A stretch of DNA of 26,587 nt from assembly GCA_903847285.1 (NCBI GenBank), contig CAINDH010000259.1, positions 1 to 26,587 on the forward strand, in the 5' to 3' direction. How positions within the stretch are numbered: the stretch's first letter is position 1; every line of letters begins with the position of its first letter. Positions 1-8,800 of the stretch are shown in pieces. Below the pieces are notes generated by a model. That model was not told the DNA's origin, did not search any database, and saw only the letters and a program-made list of their open reading frames with translations. The translations under genes were made by a program, and so were the position numbers. Source of the stretch: an uncultured Verrucomicrobia subdivision 3 bacterium. GTDB lineage: Bacteria > Verrucomicrobiota > Verrucomicrobiae > Limisphaerales > UBA11358.

Positions 1-1048
1 GATATGGAACACCATCCACTGTCCATACGACCTCCACTGGAAATCCGTTTGAATCCACCACTCCGACCTGAAGCGTGCCAACCGCCGTGCCATTTGTGCA
101 TTCAAGAATCAATGGCTCTGGACAATTAACTATGGGCTTGGGCGGTTTGGAAATCCCGGCAATGTGGCTAATAACTATCTCGCCGTTAGGAAAACCATCC
201 GGACTCTTTATACCTGAAGCTTCGACGAGAATCATTTCTGTAGATGAGTCAATGATGGAACCGCCACCACCACCACCACCGCCGAGACCGCCAGGGCCAC
301 CGCCACCGCCGCCGCTGTAACCACCACCGCCACCGCCACCAAAGTCACCGCCGCCGCCACCGCCAAACCCGCCGTCACTACCGCCACCAACTCCACTACC
401 TCCATCACCGCCGTTCAAGTAGCTGATGCCGCCGCCGTTGTAGTCGCTGTTATAGCCACTGCTACCATTACCGCTGTAACCGCCACCACCACTGCCGCCA
501 GTGAAGCCCGCAAAACCAAAGTAGAAGCCACCACCACCACCATCATTACCACCAGCGGCACTGTCGCTGCCGTTGCCATCACCCCCGCTCGTTCCCGTGC
601 TGGCGAGCCCAGCGTTATAAGCAAAACCGCCGCCACCGCCACCGCCAGCAATGACTAGTGGTATCGTGTCATTGACGACAAAACTGCCGCCACCTCCGCC
701 GCCACTGCGGTAATAATAGCCGTCTAAAGAACCGCCATCAGAGCCACTGCCGCCGACCAGAAGGGTGAGTGTAGTTGGGAGGGAAAAGTAAAACCGGCCC
801 CCCATCTTAGTTCCTAAGCCGCCACCGATACCGCGTAGTGTTCCACCGTTGCCGCCTTTAGCACCATAGACAGTGATATCGTAAAGACCGGGTTCCAGAG
901 TGACATTCGTAACAGTCCCGCTAAATAGGTATAGGTTGGTCTGGGCGAGAATGAATTGTGTTCCAATCTGCAAGAAGAGAGCAACGGTAACGGCTATTCC
1001 AAAAGAATGAAAGAATGCCCGCACAGGGATTTTAACTTTTTCCAACAT
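1..1048 (-). CDS. Secreted glycine-rich protein, 5' part only (runs off the left edge)
   Basis: Reading the minus strand from the ATG at 1048-1046 gives 349 codons with no stop before the window edge, so the C-terminus is missing. Residues 1-36 form a signal peptide with a hydrophobic core and a likely cleavage after LAQ. Next comes a short beta-type segment (FSGTV...LYDITVYGAKGG) of the kind that opens glycine-rich domains like PF12810. A glycine-rich stretch follows to about residue 265, with runs of five to seven Gly mixed with Ser, Asp, Asn and Tyr. The last segment (ECTNGTA...VVWTVDG) resembles the HYR/Ig-like repeats common in large verrucomicrobial surface proteins. The repetitive GGN codons explain the long proline-rich ORFs seen on the opposite strand. 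Function is unknown; a cell-surface or extracellular role is inferred. Confidence 0.8.
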   Translation of the reverse strand, partial: MLEKVKIPVRAFFHSFGIAVTVALFLQIGTQFILAQTNLYLFSGTVTNVTLEPGLYDITVYGAKGGNGGTLRGIGGGLGTKMGGRFYFSLPTTLTLLVGGSGSDGGSLDGYYYRSGGGGGGSFVVNDTIPLVIAGGGGGGGFAYNAGLASTGTSGGDGNGSDSAAGGNDGGGGGFYFGFAGFTGGSGGGGYSGNGSSGYNSDYNGGGISYLNGGDGGSGVGGGSDGGFGGGGGGDFGGGGGGGYSGGGGGGPGGLGGGGGGGGSIIDSSTEMILVEASGIKSPDGFPNGEIVISHIAGISKPPKPIVNCPEPLILECTNGTAVGTLQVGVVDSNGFPVEVVWTVDGVPY

Positions 1049-1127
1049 GCTTTTCTGAATTTCGCCGCCGCGGATTTTGGTCACGCGCTCGACATTGCTC
1101 CCGCCGCCGCAGGTTGTCCATCCGAAA

Positions 1128-1200
1128 TTGAACCGCGAACCACGCCAAAGACGCGAAAGAGAAATCCCGTTCGCGTATTTCGGGTATTTCGCGGTGGCTG
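1128..1200. repeat. Imperfect palindromic dispersed element (CGCGAAA type)
   Basis: The left arm (AACCGCGAACCACGCC, AAAGACGCGAAAG) and the right arm, read on the opposite strand (CACCGCGAAATACCCGAAA, TACGCGAACG), are imperfect inverted copies around a short centre near 1162-1169. Elements of this type recur between genes in many Verrucomicrobiota; that statement is from general knowledge. A related half-element occurs at 23389-23428 in this window, sharing ATTGAACC-CGAA and the CGCGAAA word. It lies upstream of both divergent flanking genes and is not coding. Confidence 0.55.
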
Positions 1201-1244
1201 ATTGGGGTTTTTTGCTCCATCCACGAGACTTTTTACCGCAATCA

Positions 1245-1454
1245 CTTCCCAAATTAGGTGAACTGCGAACCTTCGGAATCCAATCGTTAACCTATTTTGG
1301 TGAACTTCTAGGCTTTGGACACCATCTGTTTACCTAAATTGGAGAACTGTAAGGCTTGGAGGTCGAGTTGTTGAACTTGTTTGGAGAATGATGAGGCTTT
1401 GAACGGCAGTTGTTCTGCTTTTTTGGTGAATTTTTAGGCTTGATTGGCCTTTTT
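1245..1454. repeat. Five degenerate 42-bp tandem repeats
   Basis: Units start at 1245, 1287, 1329, 1371 and 1413, and each is exactly 42 bp with no indels. Within the unit, GG (positions 13-14), GAA (16-18), A (24) and CTT (27-29) are identical in all five copies, apart from the unit-0 context. AGGCTT is found in four of five copies. The core reads TTGG(T/A)GAA, then about 5 bp, then AGGCTT. Translated on the plus strand the period is 14 codons, but stops interrupt units 2 and 3, so the array is not a present-day coding repeat. The last unit ends 22 bp before the ATG of the winged-helix gene at 1477. The rest of the 1049-1476 gap holds only the palindrome at 1128-1200. Confidence 0.8.
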
Positions 1455-1476
1455 ATCAGGTTTATTTCTCAAAAAT

Positions 1477-1821
1477 ATGAGCGATTCCCCCACAACTCTG
1501 GATGCGGTGACGGTGCTGGCGGCTTTGGCGAACATCAATCGCTGGCAGATGGTCGCCCAGATGGCGCGCGGCGAGATGTTGACCCTCAACGGGCTGGTCG
1601 AGACGACGAAGCGCAGCTACAAGTCGGTGCACAAGGACATGGATGTGCTCTATGCTTCGGGCGCGGTGGCGGTGAAATTCGGCGAGGACAAGCGCGTGGG
1701 CTGGTTTTATGTGCCGGAGCAGTATCGTCGGCAGCCGGGCGTGGTGGATTACGGCTGCTGCGCAGTGCGTTTCGGCGACGCGGCGAAGGTGGCGGAAAAA
1801 TTCAGCATCGCGAAGGATTAG
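1477..1821 (+). CDS. Small winged-helix (ArsR-like) transcriptional regulator
   Basis: This is a 114-residue protein. The order is that of an ArsR-type winged helix: an N-terminal helix (LDAVTVLAALANINRWQM), a helix-turn-helix (LTLNGLVETTKRSYKSVHKD, with the recognition helix around SYKSVHKDMDVL), then a beta-wing (AVAVKFGEDKRVGWFYVP). The two cysteines at GCC near the C-terminus might be metal or redox sensitive, but nothing proves it. I chose ATG 1477 over an upstream in-frame TTG at 1444 because the TTG lies inside the tandem repeat array. No strong Shine-Dalgarno is visible. The gene converges on the DUF2167 gene with a 15-bp gap. The adjacent 42-bp repeats are a candidate binding array, which is inference. 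Confidence 0.75.
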   Translation: MSDSPTTLDAVTVLAALANINRWQMVAQMARGEMLTLNGLVETTKRSYKSVHKDMDVLYASGAVAVKFGEDKRVGWFYVPEQYRRQPGVVDYGCCAVRFGDAAKVAEKFSIAKD

Positions 1822-1836
1822 TTTTTCCCTCCATCG

Positions 1837-2754
1837 TCAACTGGTCGTGCCGCCGGATGAATTGTCACCGCGTTTGAAGAATTTTTTCACGAACGCCACC
1901 ACGGCGATGACGCCGATGACGATGAATTTCTTCGCGGCCAGCAGGGCGATCCACAGTCCTTTGAATAGTCCCAGCTTGGCCGCTGCCGCCAGCGCGCCGC
2001 CCGCCACGAGCGTGGCGATGCCGTATTCGGCGACCTTGTCGGTCTTGGAATCGAAGTCGGTGTAGCGGCTGCCTTCCTTGAAATCCACCATGGCAAGAAT
2101 CTGCGGCGTCTGTTTGTCGATCTCCGCGAACTGTTCCACGCTGGCGATGGCGTTGAGTTCCAGCACGCCTTTGCGACCGAGCATGCGGATGCTGTAATTG
2201 AGCGTGTCGTGTTCCTCGCCCTCGAACTTGAGGTCTTTGGCCCAGTAAAGTTTGTGCGTGGCGGAATCGTAATGCGGCGGCGCGGCCCAGCCGACGAGGG
2301 CGATGGTGGGGTAACCATTTTCTTTTCGTGTCTTATTATTCTCCGCGATGCCCGATTGCATTTTCTTCAGCAAGTCGTCGTAATTAATTTTCGCTGCGTC
2401 GTCGTCCTTCACGAAGCCGTCCTCGTTGTAATCAATGGTCACAATCCACACGTTGGAGCTGATGGGAGACATGCCCGCCGGGATCAACAGACCAAGCGGC
2501 TTGGTTTCGGAAGGGGGATTGCCCCATAGTTTCACCAGCACCGTGTCGGCATCGTCCGAACCGAGAAATTTGAATTCCTTGGGCACGGTCAATTTCGCGA
2601 GGCCGCCGCGCAGATCAATTTCACCGGACTGATATTTGAGGCCACTCAGCAGTTTGGCGATTTGTGGCGGAATTTTGTTCGTCGTTTCCTGTGCGCGGGT
2701 AAGTCCAGCGGTGGAAATGAAAAGCGCCAGCAAGACAATGGATTTTAATTTCAT
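1837..2754 (-). CDS. DUF2167 family membrane-anchored protein
   Basis: This 305-residue protein has an N-terminal signal peptide (KLKSIVLLALFISTAGLTRAQ). A conserved extracytoplasmic domain follows with family-typical segments: PPQIAKLLSGLKYQSGEIDL, LGLLIPAG, WIVTIDYNEDGFVKDDDA, and YPTIALVGWAAPPHYD ahead of KLYWAKDLKF. The C-terminal 60 residues contain one or two hydrophobic spans (IATLVAGGALAAAAKLGLF, then KFIVIGVIAVVAFVKKFF) and a short charged tail. This matches the architecture of DUF2167 (PF09935), whose biochemical role is not established. It ends 15 bp from the convergent regulator gene and is divergent from the ABC-F gene. Family assignment is confident; function is unknown. Confidence 0.85.
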   Translation of the reverse strand: MKLKSIVLLALFISTAGLTRAQETTNKIPPQIAKLLSGLKYQSGEIDLRGGLAKLTVPKEFKFLGSDDADTVLVKLWGNPPSETKPLGLLIPAGMSPISSNVWIVTIDYNEDGFVKDDDAAKINYDDLLKKMQSGIAENNKTRKENGYPTIALVGWAAPPHYDSATHKLYWAKDLKFEGEEHDTLNYSIRMLGRKGVLELNAIASVEQFAEIDKQTPQILAMVDFKEGSRYTDFDSKTDKVAEYGIATLVAGGALAAAAKLGLFKGLWIALLAAKKFIVIGVIAVVAFVKKFFKRGDNSSGGTTS

Positions 2755-2866
2755 GATGATGGATTAGTTGATGGCCCGGCTGCGGAATCAGCCCATGATG
2801 CTCCCAAGCCCAGCGTGAGTTTGCGGACAGCCAAAAATTTTGTCAATCCGGGGAGCGCCACGATGC

Positions 2867-2894
2867 TTGACGCGGCGCAAACCATGCCTAGTCT
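2867..2894 (+). promoter_or_regulatory. Candidate sigma70-type promoter for the ABC-F gene
   Basis: TTGACG, a 16-bp spacer and TAGTCT lie 44 bp before the ATG at 2938. The -35 box is a 5/6 match and the -10 box only 3/6. Its position inside the longest possible reading frame argues that translation starts at 2938 rather than at the upstream GTG (2815). Confidence 0.3.
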
Positions 2895-2937
2895 TTCAGG
2901 TTCGTCGTCGGACATCTGGCGGCGGATTTTAAATTTC

Positions 2938-4545
2938 ATGCTTACAATTCGAGATCTCAAAATGACTTTTGGCGGACGTGTGCTGTTTGAAGACGCGTCG
3001 TTTGGCGTCAATTACGGCGACCGCGTCGCGCTCGTCGGCCCTAACGGTGCGGGCAAGACGACGCTGTTTTCCATCATCCTCAAGCAGCTTGAACCAGACG
3101 CCGGCGAAGTGGCGCGCGATGAATGGACGATGGTTGGCCATCTGCCACAAGAGGCCGAGGCGCAAGCGAACGAAACCATCCTCGACGTGGCCACGGGTCG
3201 CGTGGAGGAATTGCCGCGTCTGGAAAAGCGCCTGCACGAACTGGAAAAGGCTGGCGACGTTTCCTCACCCGAATACCTCGAAGCCCACGCCAAACACGAC
3301 GCGCTGAACGACGCGCAGGTGGAAACGAAGGCCAAGAAGATGTTGCGCGGGCTCGGCTTCAAGGATGCCGATTTCGACCGCAAGGCTGGCGAAATGTCAG
3401 GCGGCTGGATCATGCGCGCTCGTCTTGCGCGGTTGCTGGTGATGGAACCGGATCTGTTGCTGCTCGACGAGCCGACGAATCATCTGGATTTGCTCGCGTT
3501 GCTTTGGCTGCAAAATTATCTAAAAAATTATTCCGGCGCTGTGCTGCTGATTTCTCACGACCGCCAGTTCATGGACGAGGTCGTGACGCAGGTTCACGAA
3601 ATTTCCGAGCGCAAGCTGATTGCTTATACCGGCAACTACTCCAGCTACCTCAAGCAACGCGAAGAGCGTTACGAGCAACAGCTTACCGCCTACAAAAATC
3701 AGCAGAAGGAAATCTCCGACCTGCAAGCCTTCGCCGACCGCTTTCGTTCCATTCCATCAAAAGCATCCCAGGCGCAGAGCAAGCTCAAGCAGATCGAGCG
3801 GCTCGAACTTATCGAGAAACCGATGGCGCCACGCAAGCCGTTCCGTTTTCAAATCCCCACGCCTCCGCGCGGTGGCCAGCGCGCGGCTTCGCTGGTGGGC
3901 ATCCATATGGCCTACGGCGCGAATAAAGTTTATTCCGGCCTCGACCTCACGATTGAGCGCGGTGAACGCACCGTGCTCGTCGGGCCAAACGGCGCTGGTA
4001 AATCCACGTTGCTGAAAATTCTCGCGGGCGTTTTGGAGTTTCAGCGCGGCGAACGCGACCTCGGTCACAATGCCAAGATTGGTTACTTCAGCCAGCATCG
4101 CGCCGCCACGCTTGACCCGGAGAAATCCGTGCTCGACGAAGTTCTCGCCAGCGCTCCCGCCATGCGCGAAGACGAAGCGCGCGGCGTGCTTGGCTCCTTC
4201 ATGTTTCGCAAGGACGACATCTACAAGCTCACGAAAGTTTTGAGCGGTGGTGAAAAGAGCCGGCTTAATCTAGTGAAGTTCCTCGTGGATCCGCCGAACC
4301 TCCTGCTGATGGATGAGCCGACCACGCACTTGGACATCCACACCGTAGAATCGCTCACCCTCGCGCTGGAACGCTATGAAGGCACGCTTGTTTTCATTTC
4401 GCACGATGTGCATTTCATCCGTCAGCTCGCGACGAAAGTTCTGCACGTCAACGCTGGCACTGTCACGCCTTACGTCGGCGGCTATGAATATTTTCTGGAG
4501 AAAACCGGCATGGCCGAGAACGCCCGCGCCGCACTCACGGCATAA
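2938..4545 (+). CDS. ABC-F family ATPase (translation-factor type)
   Basis: This 535-residue protein has two ABC cassettes in one chain and no membrane segment, which is the ABC-F layout. Cassette 1 has Walker A GPNGAGKTT (about 34-42), signature MSGG, and Walker B LLLLDEPTNHLD (about 175-186). Cassette 2 has Walker A GPNGAGKST (about 350), signature LSGGEKSR, and Walker B LLLMDEPTTHLD (about 458). The linker between them (SYLKQREERYEQQLTAYKNQ... SKASQAQSKLKQIERL) is the charged helical P-site tRNA interaction motif region. Members bind ribosomes and act in translation or antibiotic protection. Which subfamily this is cannot be settled by eye. I chose the ATG at 2938 because the cassette begins immediately there (MLTIRDLKMTFGG). 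The gene ends 18 bp from the convergent halogenase-like gene. Confidence 0.92.
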   Translation: MLTIRDLKMTFGGRVLFEDASFGVNYGDRVALVGPNGAGKTTLFSIILKQLEPDAGEVARDEWTMVGHLPQEAEAQANETILDVATGRVEELPRLEKRLHELEKAGDVSSPEYLEAHAKHDALNDAQVETKAKKMLRGLGFKDADFDRKAGEMSGGWIMRARLARLLVMEPDLLLLDEPTNHLDLLALLWLQNYLKNYSGAVLLISHDRQFMDEVVTQVHEISERKLIAYTGNYSSYLKQREERYEQQLTAYKNQQKEISDLQAFADRFRSIPSKASQAQSKLKQIERLELIEKPMAPRKPFRFQIPTPPRGGQRAASLVGIHMAYGANKVYSGLDLTIERGERTVLVGPNGAGKSTLLKILAGVLEFQRGERDLGHNAKIGYFSQHRAATLDPEKSVLDEVLASAPAMREDEARGVLGSFMFRKDDIYKLTKVLSGGEKSRLNLVKFLVDPPNLLLMDEPTTHLDIHTVESLTLALERYEGTLVFISHDVHFIRQLATKVLHVNAGTVTPYVGGYEYFLEKTGMAENARAALTA

Positions 4546-4563
4546 GTTTTTGGTGGTGGTTAA

Positions 4564-5811
4564 TTATTTTACCGCCACTTTGCCGGGGTCTTCGCCGCGC
4601 AAGGCGTGCTTCATCGCAAAGCGCAGCAGGCCGAGGCTGTAGTGCGACGTAGAAGCCGCACCGCTGAAAATCCGGCCAAGATGCTTGGCTAGATGTGGCC
4701 GCGTAAGTTTGATGAAAAGATTGTCCTTCAACGCCTCGCCCGCGCGGAAAAAAGTGAACAGCCGGCCATTGTAAAAGTAGCTCACAATCTCGTGCCAGCA
4801 GGTGAGGTGATGGTTCAATTCTTTTTCATAGGCGGCATAGGCGGCGGGTGTGTTTTTCTCAATCGTTTCCGCCAGCAGCGTCGCGCCGAACATCCCCAAA
4901 AACAAACCGCTGGAAAAAACCGGGTCAATAAAGCCCGCCGAATCGCCGGCCAGCACCCAGTTCCCGCCAGACATCCGGTCGGAGACAAGCTGGTAGTTGG
5001 AATATTCCATCACCGGCGTGACGCGCTTGGCTTCACCGCAATATTTTCGCAGCACGGAATCTTGCTTGAGCAGATTGTCGAAGCGCTCCTCTTTGGTCGC
5101 GCCAAACTTGGCTGCGTGTTCAGCGGGGACGACCATGCCGACAGAAACACGCCCGGGCAACGGAATGCGCCAGCTCCAGCCCCGATCCATCAGCGTGCTG
5201 TGAACGTGCCCTTCAAAATCCAGAAAAGTTTTATCAACGTGCGCGTGCAACGCGGCGTCTTTCCGTGGGCCTTCTGCCGCGCCGATGCCGAGCAATTTCG
5301 GCAATAACCGCAGGCGTCCGGTGGCATCCACAAGAAGGTCGGGCTGCTGGCCATTAAAAAAATCCCCCGCCGCTGCCAGTGTTTCAGCGCTCAGCTTTAC
5401 ATTATCCGTGTCCAGAACTTTTTCCACGCCGGCCGCTACCTCGATTATTTTTGCACCCGCCTTCCTCGCGGCGGCGAGGATGGTTTCGTCAAACTTGTCA
5501 CGTGGGACGTTGTAGGAATAGCGCACCGTGCCGATGAGTTGGTCAAAATAAAACGTGTAGTTCTCGCCCTCGGCAATATTGAACGTCGCGCCCGGCTTGA
5601 ACTGGCTATAGCTCTTCACCTCGTCTTCCACCCCGAGTTCGCGCAGCAAGGGAATGATCGCCGGAACCAGCGATTCTCCGACGATGAGTGGCGCGCGCTT
5701 TGGCGTGTAAAAAATGGCGACGCAATAATTTTTCTTCCGCAAGTGAACAGCTAGCGCGCTTGCCGCCGGTCCGCCGCCGAGGATGGCTATTGTTTTGATG
5801 GTTCCATTCAT
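4564..5811 (-). CDS. Flavin-dependent halogenase-like enzyme (copy 1)
   Basis: This 415-residue protein belongs to the tryptophan-halogenase/FAD monooxygenase superfamily. It has an N-terminal dinucleotide site ILGGGPAAS (10-18, with Ala where the last Gly of GxGxxG is usual) and VGES (44-47). A lysine at 72 sits in FKPGATF, where carrier-protein-type halogenases keep their catalytic lysine. The halogenase signature W212-S-W-R-I-P217 is present, as is FxxPxxSxG (F294 to G302), which follows the second FAD motif GDSAGFIDP. All these motifs point to a halogenase rather than a plain reductase. The substrate is unknown and activity is unproven; related proteins occur in flexirubin and aryl-polyene clusters. 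The gene starts 48 bp after the MMPL fusion and closes the minus-strand operon. A paralogue lies at 22036-23289. Confidence 0.85.
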   Translation of the reverse strand: MNGTIKTIAILGGGPAASALAVHLRKKNYCVAIFYTPKRAPLIVGESLVPAIIPLLRELGVEDEVKSYSQFKPGATFNIAEGENYTFYFDQLIGTVRYSYNVPRDKFDETILAAARKAGAKIIEVAAGVEKVLDTDNVKLSAETLAAAGDFFNGQQPDLLVDATGRLRLLPKLLGIGAAEGPRKDAALHAHVDKTFLDFEGHVHSTLMDRGWSWRIPLPGRVSVGMVVPAEHAAKFGATKEERFDNLLKQDSVLRKYCGEAKRVTPVMEYSNYQLVSDRMSGGNWVLAGDSAGFIDPVFSSGLFLGMFGATLLAETIEKNTPAAYAAYEKELNHHLTCWHEIVSYFYNGRLFTFFRAGEALKDNLFIKLTRPHLAKHLGRIFSGAASTSHYSLGLLRFAMKHALRGEDPGKVAVK

Positions 5812-5859
5812 TTCAGGATGCGAGGCTAAACTTGGGCAGGCGGGAAAACAATTTCAAAG

Positions 5860-8800
5860 CTATGTGGCCACAGATGTCTTCGCCACCAGCAACACATTGG
5901 AATTTTTATCGGCCTCATGAATGAATTCAAACTGTGTAAAACCAGCGCACTTCAGTGATTCCTCCAACTCCGCCAGTGTGCGGAAGTGCAGGCCTTCACT
6001 CGTCCGATTCAGTCCAAACACGGTCGCAAAAATTTCCCAGAGGCGCGTGTGGCGGTGGGCTTGGCCGCTTGCCTTGGCGGCTTCGCGTAAAATTAATTTT
6101 CCACCTGGAGACAACGCTTGCCGTGCTTTAGTTAAAATTTTCAGTTGTTTCTCCGGTGTCCAATAGTGCAGCACGTCGAGCAAGAGCACGGCATCACACT
6201 TAGGGAAATCCATCTCCAAAATATCTGAGTGTTGGAACTGAATGCGCGGATGTTCCGCCGCAGTCTGTTGCGCCACACGGATTTTGTCCGCGTCGTAATC
6301 TACGCCGAGGAAAGTCCGTGTGTCAGTGCATTGCGCGAGCCAGTGTGTCGCCAGGCCGTAGCCGCAGCCAAGGTCGAGGATGAGTCCTTGACGCGGGACG
6401 ACTTTGTCCAGCGCGGGAAACATACGGTCCAGCCACAGCTTCCACATCACGAACTGTTCGATGTAGCGACCTTGATAGCGAAACAGTCGTCGCACTTTTC
6501 GCCGCAAAATCTTTGGTGTGTTCGCGGCGTCGAGTTCTTTTTGCAGGCCATTGCGGACGATTTGTTTGCAATGTTTCATCAACGCAGTTGCTCCCAGCGT
6601 ATAATCGAAATTTTTCGGCGTGACGCGCGGCAGGCCGCTGGCGACGACGTAGAACGGCTCAATCCAAAATGCATCGCGGGGAACCATCGTCGCCGTGTCG
6701 CACAAAATCAGCGGCTGAATTTCCTGATTCAATTCGATCGCAAGTTCAAACGCTCCGCGATGAAAACGCTGCACCCAGCCGTCTTCTGACCGCGTTCCTT
6801 CGGGATAAAAATGCACCGATGCGCCCTCGGCTAGTTTTTTGCGGCAGCGTTCCAGCGTGATTTCTGGGCGGCCCGGCTCAACCTGCACATGGCCGAGCAG
6901 CTTGCAGCCCTTGCCCAGATATGGTTCGTCGAACACCCGTTTCTTCGCCGTCTGCCGCACGGTTTCCGCCCACGCGACGAACATCATCACATCCACCGCC
7001 GACTGGTGGTTACTGATGACGATGCATGGCGGCGAAAACGTTTCGCGCGAAAAGTTTTTGAACTGAAATTTTCCGGTCGGTAGCGCGTAAAACATTCCGC
7101 GTGAGAGATACGCAATAGTCGAACGCAGCCGGTCGGGAATATTTTTCGCGCCTAGCAGGCGCCAGATCGGGCGCAACAAGAAGTAGGTGATAATTTGCAG
7201 CGCAGCCAAGTGAACCGCGACTTGCAGCGTGCCGAGCAGATGCCACCAGCGTGGCGCGCCCGTCGGCGGACGTCGGAAAAGCAGCAGATCCATGCACGCT
7301 GGCGTGATGACGAGCGTGGCGATGAAGGTGCTAACCATGCCGAGCAATACCGTCGTGCCTAGCGAATATAAAATCGGATGTTTCGCGAACGCCAGCACGG
7401 CGAAACCAAAAATCGTCGTTGCGGCGGAAATCAAAACGGATGCGCTCGTTGGCGAGATACGTGGCGGATGACCGCGCCACACGTCCAACTTGCTCGTGGC
7501 GAGGAACACGCTGTAATCCTCGCCCATGCCGATGACGAAGATGACAAACACGCTGTTCATGATGTTGATTGGCACGCCGAATAAGCCCATCAGGCCAAGC
7601 GTCCACAGCAAACCGAACGCGATAGGCAGCAGCGTGGCGAGCGTGACTTCCAGCGAGCCGAGCGCCGCGTAAGCGATGCCACCCACGATGAACGCCGTGA
7701 TGAGCGCGAACTTGCCCATATCCCGCTCGGCGATGGACGCGATGTGATCCGAAAAATTTCTTCCATCAATCACCATCAGCTCCGGCAGTGCCGCGCGTAG
7801 TTCATCCACGCGCGATCGGTCGTTCAGCTTGACGAACGTGCTGATGGCTGCATCGTTCGTGCCCACGGCTACGCGCTCGGCAAAAGAATTTTCCAGCGGT
7901 GTGCCATTGAAGCGGTCGGGAGTGAAAGGCACGGATTTTTCCCCGAGGGTTTTCCAGAACGGAGCAAAGGCGTCCGGGCGGAAACCGAGTTCGCGGCCTG
8001 TTTGTTCCAAAGTGACGCGCAAATTTCCCTTCCGCTCCGCCGTCCAGAAATTTTCCCAGCGCCGGATGTTTTCCAGCTGCGTCGCAGCCGAGGGACAGAC
8101 GGGTGCGATAGAATAAACTCCCGCTACGTTTGTCTGCTGCGCGAGCTGCGTGGCGGCGCGGTCGTTCAACGCGAGCGCGGCTTCCACGGTTTTGCCGCGC
8201 GCGACGACCAGCGTCATGCCGAGCGCGTCACCCCACGCATCGCTGATGATTTTGTCATCGGCGGCGGTGCTAGCGGTGATGCCGTTGAGTTTGGCGATGT
8301 CGCCCTCGAAGCGCAGTTTTTTCACGCCGACGATGGCGACGACCGTGAGCGCCGCCACGCCGAGCAGCAAAAGCGGACGTTTCTTTTTTTGCCACGCATG
8401 GAAAGTTTCCATCCATCCAGAAAATCTCAGCGGCGCGAGCGTTTCCGTTTTTTTCTTCGGCAACGGCACGAGGAGCGGCAAGACAATCAGCGCGAACGCC
8501 GCTGAGGCCAGCACGCCAACGGCACCAAAAATTCCGAGCTGCTGGTAGCCGTGCATCGGCGAGAACGCCAGCACCACGAACGCGCTGACGATGGTGAGCG
8601 CGCCGGTGATGGTCGGTAGCACGAGCCGCCCGGCGATTTTGCCGGCGGAGTCGCGGTCGGTCGCGGCGTTGTCGAGGTGATAGACGACGTAGATGCCGTA
8701 GTCCACCGTGATGCCGAGCGCCATGCTCGCGAGACCGATGGCGATGGCCGAGATGTGTTCGTCCACGAGCGCGAGCACCGCGCCCGCGACAATCGTTCCG

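Noticed and set aside
75..320. Plus-strand ORF ending in a run of prolines
   Set aside because: It is the complement of the glycine-run gene on the minus strand, which has a signal peptide and a continuous 349-codon frame.
1245..1454. CRISPR array
   Set aside because: The 42-bp units are adjacent and degenerate, with no conserved-repeat and unique-spacer alternation, and no cas gene is present.
2815..2937. GTG start extending the ABC-F protein by 41 residues
   Set aside because: The extension has no family similarity and overlaps a candidate promoter; the first cassette begins right at ATG 2938.
4564..5811. Geranylgeranyl reductase or plain FAD monooxygenase
   Set aside because: Presence of WxWxIP, FxxPxxSxG and the lysine in KPGAT together favours the halogenase branch, although activity is unproven.
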